DNA of 64,000 nt from an uncultured Clostridia bacterium (GCA_937884975.1 CAKZZS010000009.1:1-64000); one strand, 5' to 3'. Counted from the stretch's first letter, positions 25,169-31,867 are shown. The notes: generated from the sequence alone by a model not told the origin. A program made the numbers and translations.

Positions 25169-27118
25169 GTGAAAAACGTATATTTTGCCCAGGTCGACAT
25201 TTCTTCAAACCTCGGCACAAAAAGCGCATATTTACCCTATACTGCCGGCATTCTTGTTGCCAACGCGTGGGAAAGCGAAATTGTTAAAAAGAATTGCTCC
25301 TTTAAGGAGTTTATCTTCCTGCGCGAAAATATAGATTCCGTCCTTGAGCGTATGGATAACCCCGGAATTGCGGCGTTTTCCAACTATTGCTGGAGCACAG
25401 AGTACAACAAGGCTCTTGCACGCGCAATAAAAGAAAAATATCCCGACTGCGTAACGGTTTTCGGCGGTCACAATGTTCCGAATGACAACTCGTTTTTAGA
25501 GCAGTTTGATTATATTGATATTCTTGTTCACGGCGAAGGCGAGGATACGATTAAACAGCTTTTCGAGGTCATTTCCGAAAACGGAGATTACAGCTCGGTC
25601 CCGAATATTTCATACCGAAACAAAAAGGGCGAATACATCCGCACCGAAAGCACATGCGCAAAAAATCTTGACTATCCGTCGCCTTATCTTGACGGATGGT
25701 TTGACGACATAATCCGACAGCATCCCGAAATTGAATTCAACGCTATCATCGAAACCAGCCGCGGCTGTCCTAATCAGTGCGCATACTGCGACTGGGGACT
25801 TTTAAAGTCAAAGGTCCGCCTTTTCCCGATGGAAAGAGTCCTTGCGGAAATTAAGTGGTTTTCGGACCACAAAATCGCCTTTGTTTGGGGTGCAGACGCG
25901 AATTTCGGTCTGTTTTCAAGGGATCTTGATATTGCCGACGCCTTTGTTGAGGCGAAGGAAACCACGGGTTACCCCGAACGCGTAAGAATTAACTACGCTA
26001 AAAACAATTTCAAAAATGTTTTCACAATTGTAAAAAAATTCAAGGAGTGTGAGCTTGACCGAGTCGGCGCAACGCTCTCGTTCCAGAGCCTGTCGCCCGT
26101 TGTTCTTGAAAACATCGGAAGAAGGAACAGCGACCTTGAATTTTATAAAAATCTTCTGACCGAGTACAACAAGGAAGGGATGAAAGCATATTCCGAGCTT
26201 ATCCTCGGTCTTCCGGGCGAAACGTACGAAAGCTTTATAAGAGGCATCGGCACGCTTTTTGAAATCGGTCAGCACTTTGTTTTTGAGGTTTACGGTTGTA
26301 TTCTTCTCCCCAACTCAATGATGGGACAAAAGGAATACATGAAAAGGCATGGGATAAAAACCGTTCGCACGGAAATTATCCGCCGTTCGGATTTGTCCGA
26401 GCAAAGCATTCCCGAATACAACGAAATAATTGTCGAAACCAACTCGATGAGCCGCGAAATGTGGATTCGTTCAATGACCTTTGCCCAGTTGACAAGGGCG
26501 TTCCATGCCAGCGGTCTTTTGCGCGCCTTTGCTATTTATCTCTATTGCGAAAAGGGCGTTAAGTACGAAAATTTCTACGACGGAATTATCGATTATTTTG
26601 ACGCCAATCCCGAGCTGTTCACTTCAAAGCTGTTTTTTGACGTAAGAAAATATATGAAGGAACAAAACGACGGCGGAAATACGACAAGGCTCACCTTTGC
26701 CCCGTGTGAGGGCGCAATCTGGGAAGGCAGCGAGTATATGGTTTTACATATTCTTGAAAAAATCGACCTGTTCTTAAAGGATATGTTCCCGTATCTTGAA
26801 AAGTTCGATATTCCAAAAGATATTTTTGACGATCTGGTTGCCTATCAGAAGAGCATTTTGCGCAAGCCGAAGGAAGAAGAAAACGTTATAACGCTTCATT
26901 ACGATATACACAAGTTCTTGACGGACGTATACATTAACCAGATACATCCTCTTGAGCCTAAATACCACAAACTGGTTTTAAGGGATTCTCATCCCCAGCC
27001 GAACTGGGTGGAATTCGGAAAATACGTTATCTGGTACGGAAAGCTGGGCTGGGCGTCCTATAAGGACGACGTCAAAAAGCTCGAATGCGACCCGCCGAGT
27101 AAATCTGATAAGGGTTGA
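25169..27118 (+). CDS. B12-binding-type radical SAM protein
   Basis: 649 residues from a GTG start. The N-terminal ~150 residues resemble a cobalamin-binding Rossmann domain (VTVFGGHNVP, DILVHGEGEDTI). The radical SAM cluster motif is SRGCPNQCAYCDWG with Cys200, Cys204 and Cys207. A long C-terminal region (residues ~400-649) has no motif I recognise. A Lys/Gly-rich AAAAGGAG lies 10 bp before the GTG; the three-codon string ATG-CTG-TGA overlaps the start in another frame. Co-transcribed with a glycosyltransferase 8 bp downstream. The reaction is unknown; methylation or C-C bond chemistry on a glycan or lipid is possible. Confidence 0.85.
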   Translation: MKNVYFAQVDISSNLGTKSAYLPYTAGILVANAWESEIVKKNCSFKEFIFLRENIDSVLERMDNPGIAAFSNYCWSTEYNKALARAIKEKYPDCVTVFGGHNVPNDNSFLEQFDYIDILVHGEGEDTIKQLFEVISENGDYSSVPNISYRNKKGEYIRTESTCAKNLDYPSPYLDGWFDDIIRQHPEIEFNAIIETSRGCPNQCAYCDWGLLKSKVRLFPMERVLAEIKWFSDHKIAFVWGADANFGLFSRDLDIADAFVEAKETTGYPERVRINYAKNNFKNVFTIVKKFKECELDRVGATLSFQSLSPVVLENIGRRNSDLEFYKNLLTEYNKEGMKAYSELILGLPGETYESFIRGIGTLFEIGQHFVFEVYGCILLPNSMMGQKEYMKRHGIKTVRTEIIRRSDLSEQSIPEYNEIIVETNSMSREMWIRSMTFAQLTRAFHASGLLRAFAIYLYCEKGVKYENFYDGIIDYFDANPELFTSKLFFDVRKYMKEQNDGGNTTRLTFAPCEGAIWEGSEYMVLHILEKIDLFLKDMFPYLEKFDIPKDIFDDLVAYQKSILRKPKEEENVITLHYDIHKFLTDVYINQIHPLEPKYHKLVLRDSHPQPNWVEFGKYVIWYGKLGWASYKDDVKKLECDPPSKSDKG

Positions 27119-27126
27119 GATACAAA

Positions 27127-27861
27127 ATGCAATTTGAATCCGTAGAAATATTTATATTTGCAACCGACGAGCACGACTCTCTTATTGAAACCGTTAATCG
27201 AATTATTTTGTCGTGCAATAAAAATGATATAAAAAGAATACTTGTAATCCATCCCGAAAAGGCAGCCGAGCCGTGTCTGTCGGCAATTGAAGAATTAAAG
27301 GAAAAATATCCCGGTGTTGTTGACGGCAAAGCGCAGATTCATCGCGGTCTCGGAGGCGCCATTTCGGATTCAAAGCAGTGGCTGACCGCGTCGCACGTTA
27401 TTCTGCATTGCGCGGACCTTGCAATTGACCTGTCAACCGTTCCCCAGATGATAGAGCAGGCAAAGAAAAATCCCGATAAACTGGTAAAAACGTCCCGTTG
27501 GCTGAAGCCCGACAGCTTTCACAATTATTCTTCGTTTAAAAAGTTTTTCAACAGAATTGCGCAGGCATATTTAAGATTTCTTTTCCAAAGCACGGTAACG
27601 GATTTTACAAATCCCGTTCAGATAATGCCGTCGGAAACGTTTAAAAAATTTCCGCTTAAAGAAAGCTTTACGCCCGTTATGCTTGAGCTTGTTCTCGTAC
27701 CCGTTAAGATGGGCGTAAAAATAAAGGAGCTGCCCACCGACTACTACGGCAGGGAAGAGGGAAAAAGTAAAAACTCTCTGTTTTTGACTCTTAAGTACCT
27801 GCACACCTCCCTTCGCGTACGCTTTTTCACAAAGGTTGAAAAGATGGATAAGGCACAGTGA
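27127..27861 (+). CDS. family 2-like glycosyltransferase
   Basis: 244 residues from the ATG at 27127 (a TTG at 27115 overlaps the previous gene and is less likely). The strand-helix order VEIFIFATDEHDSLIETVNRI ... GLGGAISDSKQWLTASHVILHCADLAID is that of a GT-A fold, with HCADL in the position of the DxD motif, though the second Asp is not clearly a canonical DxD. TDFTNPVQIMPSETFKKFPL resembles the acceptor region. Likely transfers a sugar to a lipid or protein and works with the radical SAM protein. Confidence 0.68.
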   Translation: MQFESVEIFIFATDEHDSLIETVNRIILSCNKNDIKRILVIHPEKAAEPCLSAIEELKEKYPGVVDGKAQIHRGLGGAISDSKQWLTASHVILHCADLAIDLSTVPQMIEQAKKNPDKLVKTSRWLKPDSFHNYSSFKKFFNRIAQAYLRFLFQSTVTDFTNPVQIMPSETFKKFPLKESFTPVMLELVLVPVKMGVKIKELPTDYYGREEGKSKNSLFLTLKYLHTSLRVRFFTKVEKMDKAQ

Positions 27862-27879
27862 CGATATAGATAGCATTAA

Positions 27880-27908
27880 AAAACGCCCTTTTTACAGGGC
27901 GTTTTATT
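27880..27908 (+). terminator. intrinsic terminator of the radical SAM operon
   Basis: ACGCCCT/AGGGCGT stem flanked by A and T tracts (AAAA ... TTTTATTTTT). Confidence 0.85.
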
Positions 27909-27990
27909 TTTGCGTATAATAATTTCAATAATGTCGTTCGTTTCACTCACTAATGAAGTCAACAGCATTTGCCGCAGGCAAGCATCATTG

Positions 27991-28020
27991 AAAAAAGCAC
28001 TGCCAAAGCAGTGCTTTTTT
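27991..28020. terminator. terminator of the split tRNA-Arg gene
   Basis: GCACTGC/GCAGTGC stem with AAAAAA before and TTTTTT after, 2 bp from the tRNA 3' half. It would have ended the tRNA transcript on the minus strand. Confidence 0.8.
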
Positions 28021-28021
28021 C

Positions 28022-28065
28022 TGGCACCCCCAGTAGGAATCGAACCTACAACTAGCCCTTAGGAG
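28022..28065 (-). pseudogene. 3' half of a split tRNA-Arg(CCT)
   Basis: Contains CCA (28022-28024), discriminator G, acceptor strand TGGGGGT, a complete T-arm (GTAGG TTCGATT CCTAC), a 4-nt variable loop, anticodon-stem strand GGGCT and the loop CTCCTAA (28059-28065). The sequence beyond 28065 cannot pair with the stem. The missing 5' half lies at 31624-31661; joined, the parts give a canonical 75-nt tRNA. Confidence 0.88.
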
Positions 28066-28490
28066 CTGTACGGAGCAAGAATTAAGATAACTACAAATTG
28101 TGCTGAAAAGTGCCGTATTATGCGGTTTTTCGGTGTTAGTAAGTTAATGTTATTGCTAACCAATATTGTATAATATTGGACTGTTTTATATCGTCCGATT
28201 AGCAGACTATTAGCAACCCTTGATTTTTAGGGACATTAACCGTGTTCGATTTGATACTGTGTTCATATCGTGTAATATCATATTGTATCAGTTTGTTTGA
28301 ATACTGTATGGTATCATATATATGATATTAAATAATTACAACTTCCTTGTGTTATTACTCTTGAAGGCTTTATTTTGCACAATTTAAAAAATTACAATTA
28401 TTATTACAAGTTGTAATTTTGTATTGACATTTAAGAAATCGTGTTATATAATACAACCAGGTGATTTCGTTTAATATAAGGAGGAAGTAT
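28066..28490. other. left end of the element: non-coding, with recombinase-type repeats
   Basis: No gene. TTGCTAAC (28153-28160), ATTAGCAG (28198-28205) and ATTAGCAA (28209-28216) match repeats at the right end. A perfect inverted repeat CCAATATT/AATATTGG spans 28160-28179. Between 28250 and 28330 several GATAC/GTATC motifs and an AT-rich palindrome (TATCATATATATGATA) occur. Confidence 0.6.
28391..28452 (+). promoter_or_regulatory. promoter and palindromic operator of the XRE gene
   Basis: TTGACA (28424-28429), 17-bp spacer, TATAAT (28447-28452). Just upstream is a 15-bp palindrome ATTACAAGTTGTAAT (28403-28417) with further ATTACAA half-sites at 28391 and 28335. Likely the binding site of the XRE repressor encoded next. 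Confidence 0.75.
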
Positions 28491-28491
28491 T

Positions 28492-28818
28492 ATGGCGAAT
28501 GTTATTAGTATAAATATTGCAGATATTCTCAGAGCAAAAGGCATGACGCAAAAAGAACTTGCCGATGCTGCCGGAATAAACGAAGCTGCTATTAGCCACT
28601 ATGTTAAGGGTGACAGAATTCCCAGGGGTTTAAATCTTGCCAGAATTGCTGATGCACTTGGCGTATCGTTAGATGAATTAAGACAGGAAAATGAAATCAC
28701 CGGTCGTGACCATGACTTACAGGTTGCAAGGACGCTTATTGCGCGAAACGCCTCAAATATGAGCAAGCAGGAAAAGATGGAATTCGTCAGTCTCTTGCTT
28801 GGTGAGTTGGAGAAATAA
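28492..28818 (+). CDS. XRE-family transcriptional regulator
   Basis: 108 residues with AAGGAGG before the ATG. An XRE helix-turn-helix occupies residues ~8-62 (ILRAKGMTQKELADAAGINEAAISHYVKG), followed by a helical tail. The stop TAA shares a base with the next start (TAATG). The regulator-ImmA pairing is the phage/ICE immunity arrangement (ImmR/ImmA), in which the peptidase cleaves the repressor to induce the element. Confidence 0.92.
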   Translation: MANVISINIADILRAKGMTQKELADAAGINEAAISHYVKGDRIPRGLNLARIADALGVSLDELRQENEITGRDHDLQVARTLIARNASNMSKQEKMEFVSLLLGELEK

Positions 28819-29372
28819 TGAAGTTATACGGTTCGGATTATGAATTCCTGAAGAGAAATGTAGTTGCTTTATTCAAAGAATATAACGTAACATCATTTCC
28901 GATCAAGCCATTTGAGATTGCAGAAAAAATGAATATTAAATGTATTCCCTATAGTAGTTTGTCTAAAAAAGCCCGAACGCAAGCGCTTGAATATAGCAAT
29001 GAAGGCTATTCTGTTGAGACAAATGATTATAAGTGGATTATATATTATAATGATAGTTTTGCAAGAGGAACAATTAATAATATTATCATTCATGAGATTT
29101 CTCATTTTTGGCTTGGACATACTGGCGACGAAGACAAAAAAGAACGGGAAGAATCCGAAGCGTCATTTTTCGCAAAGTATGCGCTTACTCCCCCTGTTAT
29201 TGCAGACAGGATACTATCTCAGTTTTCTGATGCAGAGTTTAAACTCTGGTTTGATTTATCTTGGCAAGGTGCAACAGGGGCGCGAGAATACTATGAGACA
29301 TGGTTAAGAAGGCCGTATCAAGGTCTAACAGAATATGAAATCGACTTGTTAAACCTTAACGGGCTTAAATAA
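28818..29372 (+). CDS. ImmA/IrrE-family metallopeptidase
   Basis: 184 residues. IIIHEISHFWLGH gives the zinc motif HExxH (His92, Glu93, His96), and EESEASFFAKYALTP about 20 residues on supplies the third ligand and the typical FAxxxLxP helix. Coupled to the XRE gene by a one-base overlap. It is expected to cleave the XRE repressor; its presence without an integrase suggests it now regulates the cargo genes. Confidence 0.92.
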   Translation: MKLYGSDYEFLKRNVVALFKEYNVTSFPIKPFEIAEKMNIKCIPYSSLSKKARTQALEYSNEGYSVETNDYKWIIYYNDSFARGTINNIIIHEISHFWLGHTGDEDKKEREESEASFFAKYALTPPVIADRILSQFSDAEFKLWFDLSWQGATGAREYYETWLRRPYQGLTEYEIDLLNLNGLK

Positions 29373-29449
29373 AATAAAAAGGAGCGTGATGCTATTGATT
29401 TTGTAGTTTAAATTCAACAAAAAAATAATTAAATAAGGCAGGCGAAAAC

Positions 29450-29620
29450 ATGTTAAAAGTTAATAAAATAACACCGCCGACTGTGGGGACAGTCAAAACG
29501 GTGTCATTCGTTCGGATGTGTTCATCCTACATCTTGGTAACTGTATTATGCCATATCCGGACGAAAAATTCAAGTTTTTTTGAAAAAATATCAAGAATAA
29601 TTGAACCGGAGGTAGCATAA
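29450..29620 (+). CDS. possible 56-residue ORF overlapping a structured region
   Basis: Starts ATG 29450, ends TAA 29618-29620, one base before the DUF4417 ATG. The translation has a hydrophobic middle (YILVTVLCH) and a charged end (ISRIIEPEVA). The ribosome site (AGGCAGGCGAAA) is weak. Most of the ORF is covered by base-paired arms, so it may be an accident of a structured RNA. The sequence is not recognised. Confidence 0.35.
   Translation: MLKVNKITPPTVGTVKTVSFVRMCSSYILVTVLCHIRTKNSSFFEKISRIIEPEVA
29471..29565 (+). other. candidate structured RNA upstream of DUF4417
   Basis: Two consecutive stem structures. The first has outer arms ACACCG (29471-29476)/CGGTGT (29499-29504) and inner arms GACTGT/ACAGTC with a GGGG loop. 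The second pairs TTCGTTCGGAT (29507-29517) with ATCCGGACGAA (29555-29565), 11 bp with one G-U, enclosing ~37 nt. The region sits in the 250-bp gap between ImmA and DUF4417. Confidence 0.5.
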
Positions 29621-29621
29621 T

Positions 29622-30287
29622 ATGGCTATAAATAATTCCGCCCGTAACGGGTGCAAAGACGTTTTTCACTCTTTTTTGGTAAGGGATGCAGAGTTTGCTG
29701 GCAACCTTGAATTACCAGTATTAAAACCATCGTATTCCGTGCCGGAAAAGGTAATATCATTTTCAAAAGCAATTAGGTCAAACGACTACGGTTGCTGGGT
29801 TCATTTTTATGAGGATGATGTTAATTTTATAAGGATTTGGAATAATCCGCTGAAGTATCTACCTATACTGACAAAGTTTAAGGGCGTTATATCTCCTGAT
29901 TTCAGCTTGTATCGGGACATGCCCTTGGTAATGCAGCAGTGGAATATTTATCGCAACAGAGCAATTGCACATTGGCTTCAGGCCAATGGCATTGATGTGA
30001 TTCCGAATATCAGATTTGCTGATGACAGAACCTACGATGACTGCTGTGTTGGCATTGAAAAACACTCGGTTATCGCAATAGGAACTCATGGCTGTGTCAA
30101 GGTTCGGCAAGATAGGCAGTTCTTAATGGACGGTCTTGACTATGTAGTAAAACAATTAGAACCAGCGGTAATTGTAGTTTACGGAACTGCACCGAGTTAT
30201 ATTTTCGATAAGTATATTAAGATGGGTATCCGCATTGTACAGTTTCATAGCGAATATCACTTATCCCGAAAGGCGGTGAGCGCCTAA
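29622..30287 (+). CDS. DUF4417 protein
   Basis: 221 residues with CCGGAGGTA before the ATG. The pattern (YGCWVHFYEDDVNFIRIWNNP, IPNIRFADDRTYDDCCVGI, VVYGTAPSYIF) matches DUF4417, a family seen in phages and integrative elements, with no established function. The strand/helix order suggests an alpha/beta barrel-like or GT-like fold (inference). Its stop overlaps the next start by one base (TAATG), so it is translated with the DUF6883-like gene. Confidence 0.82.
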   Translation: MAINNSARNGCKDVFHSFLVRDAEFAGNLELPVLKPSYSVPEKVISFSKAIRSNDYGCWVHFYEDDVNFIRIWNNPLKYLPILTKFKGVISPDFSLYRDMPLVMQQWNIYRNRAIAHWLQANGIDVIPNIRFADDRTYDDCCVGIEKHSVIAIGTHGCVKVRQDRQFLMDGLDYVVKQLEPAVIVVYGTAPSYIFDKYIKMGIRIVQFHSEYHLSRKAVSA

Positions 30288-30703
30288 TGGGAACCGGATT
30301 ACACGGCGGGTTTGGCGGTGGAACTCAAGGTGCAAAAAACGACATTCCGCCTATTAAGGCTAATAAAGATTTGCGTTATAGCAAAAAGAAAACGGTTGGG
30401 TACTTGCTTAATCCAGACCATCCAATAGGTGGGTCAAAGGCAAAATTTATGAGAGATGTATTGGGTTACACTCAAGAAGATGCTAAAATCTTTCACAAGA
30501 ATGTTGTTGCTTCTATTAAGAATAGAATTCCGGAGAAGACCGTTGAAACCACATTTGGAATTAAACATACCTATCAAACACAGCTAGTTAGTAAAGGCGG
30601 TAAGTCGGTATATGCAAATGTTGTTGTGGTTGTTCAAAAGGATAACGGACGAATAACATACAAAATAGTAACGATATATCCCGACAAGAAGGAGGGCAAA
30701 TAA
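30287..30703 (+). CDS. DUF6883-like protein, candidate toxin
   Basis: 138 residues. The N-terminus is Gly-rich (GLHGGFGGGTQGAK). Residues ~36-75 (KTVGYLLNPDHPIGGSKAKF then MRDVLGYT) match the DUF6883 pattern, a domain often found at the C-termini of phage head-associated and toxin-like proteins. Here it stands alone. Coupled by TAATG overlaps to both neighbours. The DUF6883/DUF4926 pairing suggests a toxin and its partner, but no activity has been shown to my knowledge. Confidence 0.65.
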   Translation: MGTGLHGGFGGGTQGAKNDIPPIKANKDLRYSKKKTVGYLLNPDHPIGGSKAKFMRDVLGYTQEDAKIFHKNVVASIKNRIPEKTVETTFGIKHTYQTQLVSKGGKSVYANVVVVVQKDNGRITYKIVTIYPDKKEGK

Positions 30704-30900
30704 TGAAAGAGTTAGATGCAGTAAAGCTTGTTGAAGAATTTGAAGGTCTCCCTGCTGAAACAGAAGGCACAATCGTTCATGAATATGACGGGTCAGCCTT
30801 TGAAGTTGAGTTTTTCGACAAAGAAGGCAATACCATTGATGTAATTACAACACCCGCAAAACTGTTAAAACTCACATGGGAGTATAATGGGGAGGATTAA
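30703..30900 (+). CDS. DUF4926 protein, candidate immunity/antitoxin partner
   Basis: 65 residues, acidic, with the DUF4926 pattern: LDAVKLVEEFEGLPAETEGTIVHEYDG, then a beta-strand VEFFDKEGNTIDVITT and a short C-terminal helix. Such small beta proteins are commonly encoded next to DUF6883 genes. The start overlaps the upstream stop (TAATG), which would keep the two proteins in fixed ratio. Confidence 0.8.
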   Translation: MKELDAVKLVEEFEGLPAETEGTIVHEYDGSAFEVEFFDKEGNTIDVITTPAKLLKLTWEYNGED

Positions 30901-30903
30901 CAA

Positions 30904-31149
30904 ATGACAAAAGAGAAGTTATTAGAGTATTTGTCCTGCGGTCGAGAGATTGAATTTAAGTATAATGAGAAGATGTACTCTATCACACAGGGTGTTTTAG
31001 ACGGAAAACATGTTTTGTCTTTTTGCGAATTCAATCTGGAAACGACTGAAGTTGAAAAACCCGAAGAGGTTCTTGACATTGAACGGGACGGAAAAACTGT
31101 TCTAACAATGATAGAATCAATAAGCGATGACGATATTTGGATTTATTAA
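30904..31149 (+). CDS. 81-residue acidic protein, unknown
   Basis: 81 residues, 3 bp after DUF4926, with GGGGAGG upstream. It is rich in Glu and Asp and looks mainly beta (REIEFKYNEKMYSITQGVLDGK, HVLSFCEFNLE), ending DDDIWIY. Small acidic proteins at the end of a toxin-type operon are often immunity proteins; that is only inference here. Family not recognised. Confidence 0.7.
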   Translation: MTKEKLLEYLSCGREIEFKYNEKMYSITQGVLDGKHVLSFCEFNLETTEVEKPEEVLDIERDGKTVLTMIESISDDDIWIY

Positions 31150-31166
31150 CAGATAGTCAAATTTAA

Positions 31167-31199
31167 TACCCTCCAAGAGCATAACGCTTTTGGAGGGTA
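31167..31199 (+). terminator. intrinsic terminator of the element's cargo operon
   Basis: 10-bp stem TACCCTCCAA / TTGGAGGGTA followed by ATTTTTTTATTTT. Confidence 0.9.
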
Positions 31200-31271
31200 A
31201 TTTTTTTATTTTCAATACAGGTTGAACCGTTAATTATGCGTTCGCGTAAACAAAGTTACACGAACTCTGAA

Positions 31272-31369
31272 ATTAGCAAGATTTTTTGCAAAAATTTTTT
31301 GCGATTAGCAAAATGAGCATTTTCATTAGCAAAAATCGGGTTTTTCTTGCTAATCATTAGCAGGCTAAT
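31272..31369. repeat. ATTAGCA arm-type repeats at the right end of the element
   Basis: ATTAGCAA at 31272, 31304 and 31325; its inverse TTGCTAAT at 31347; ATTAGCAG at 31356; GGCTAATT at 31364. The same heptamer occurs three times at the left end (28153-28216). This resembles the arm sites of a tyrosine recombinase. No gene lies in 31200-31490. Confidence 0.6.
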
Positions 31370-31446
31370 TTTGTCCGTGTGAGCGAGTTCACTTTTTACT
31401 TATCCTCAAAAGTTCATTTCATTATTTAGTGTTTCAGTAAAAAATC

Positions 31447-31489
31447 GAAGCGCTGAAAAGTGGCTTAAAATAAGGCTTTCCAACGCTTC
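31447..31489 (-). terminator. terminator of the element's tRNA-Arg
   Basis: GAAGCG/CGCTTC outer stem with inner AAAG/CTTT pairing; the minus strand continues into ATTTTTT. Confidence 0.65.
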
Positions 31490-31491
31490 TT

Positions 31492-31568
31492 TGGCACCCA
31501 CGATTGGAGTCGAACCAACGGCCTACCGCTTAGGAGGCGGTCGCTCTATCCTACTGAGCTACGTGGGC
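31492..31568 (-). tRNA. tRNA-Arg(CCT), intact copy carried by the element
   Basis: 77 nt with encoded CCA. Acceptor GCCCACG/CGTGGGT, D-arm AGCTCAGTAGGATAGAGC, anticodon stem ACCGC/GCGGT with loop CTCCTAA (anticodon CCT), T-loop TTCGACT. It differs clearly from the split tRNA-Arg(CCT), so it is not a duplicate. It lies inside the element and could supply the function lost by the insertion. Confidence 0.95.
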
Positions 31569-31584
31569 ATATGAACTTTTGTTA

Positions 31585-31618
31585 CACGGACTTTTTCCCG
31601 CAGTCCGTGGGACGTCCC
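31585..31618. other. hairpin and palindrome beside the right core site
   Basis: CACGGAC/GTCCGTG stem (31585-31609) directly followed by the palindrome GGGACGTCCC (31609-31618), 4 bp before the core CTTAGGAG. Confidence 0.5.
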
Positions 31619-31623
31619 AGCAC

Positions 31624-31661
31624 TTAGGAGAGGCTTGTTATATCCATTTAACTATGGAGGC
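31624..31661 (-). pseudogene. 5' half of a split tRNA-Arg(CCT)
   Basis: 38 nt: acceptor strand GCCTCCA, TA, a D-arm with 4-bp stem (GTTA/TAAC), anticodon-stem strand AGCCT and the whole loop CTCCTAA. What follows on the minus strand does not pair. Its acceptor and anticodon strands pair fully (with G-U pairs) with the 3' half at 28022-28058. Confidence 0.88.
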
Positions 31662-31684
31662 ATTTTTAAGGTAAGGTTCTTATT

Positions 31685-31783
31685 ACGAGCAAAGCGAGTA
31701 ACAAGGTTCTGAGCAACGGCTCGGGTTCTTATTACGAGCAAAGCGAGTAACAAGGTTCTGAGCCAACGGCTCAGGTTCTTATT
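31685..31783. repeat. ~50-bp tandem repeat, two copies
   Basis: Units 31685-31733 (49 bp) and 31734-31783 (50 bp) are nearly identical. A third partial copy (GGTTCTTATT) lies at 31675-31684. The unit contains the anticodon-stem region of the adjoining truncated tRNA (GGTTCTTATT). Confidence 0.85.
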
Positions 31784-31805
31784 CTATCCGTTGAACTATC
31801 GGGGC
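31775..31805 (-). pseudogene. 5' half of another truncated tRNA (tRNA-Arg-like)
   Basis: Acceptor GCCCCGA, TA, 16-nt D-arm, A26 and anticodon strand AGAAC, then only CT of the loop before the sequence diverges into the tandem repeat. The layout matches tRNA-Arg of the same class; the lost anticodon may have been TCT (inference). No matching 3' half was found in the window. Confidence 0.65.
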
Positions 31806-31867
31806 AAATATTCTTTTCGCAAGGAATAATTTTAGCAGAACATAATAAGTTTGTCAACCAATAATCC

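Larger units (their letters stand above)
28066..31623. mobile_element. integrated element splitting a tRNA-Arg(CCT) at its anticodon loop
   Basis: About 3.56 kb bounded by the 8-bp core CTTAGGAG (28058-28065 and 31623-31630) with the two complementary halves of one tRNA outside. Inside are ATTAGCA-type repeats near both ends, an XRE/ImmA immunity-style pair, DUF4417, DUF6883-like and DUF4926 genes, and an intact tRNA-Arg(CCT). The DNA is clearly more AT-rich than the core genome. No integrase, relaxase or replication gene is present, so it is a degraded or trans-mobilised element. Confidence 0.8.

Noticed and set aside
28066..31623. Element considered as a complete ICE or prophage
   Set aside because: No integrase, relaxase, replication, capsid or terminase gene is present; only regulation and cargo remain.
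31675..31783. Repeats considered as a CRISPR array
   Set aside because: Only two contiguous copies with no spacers and no cas genes; the unit contains tRNA sequence.
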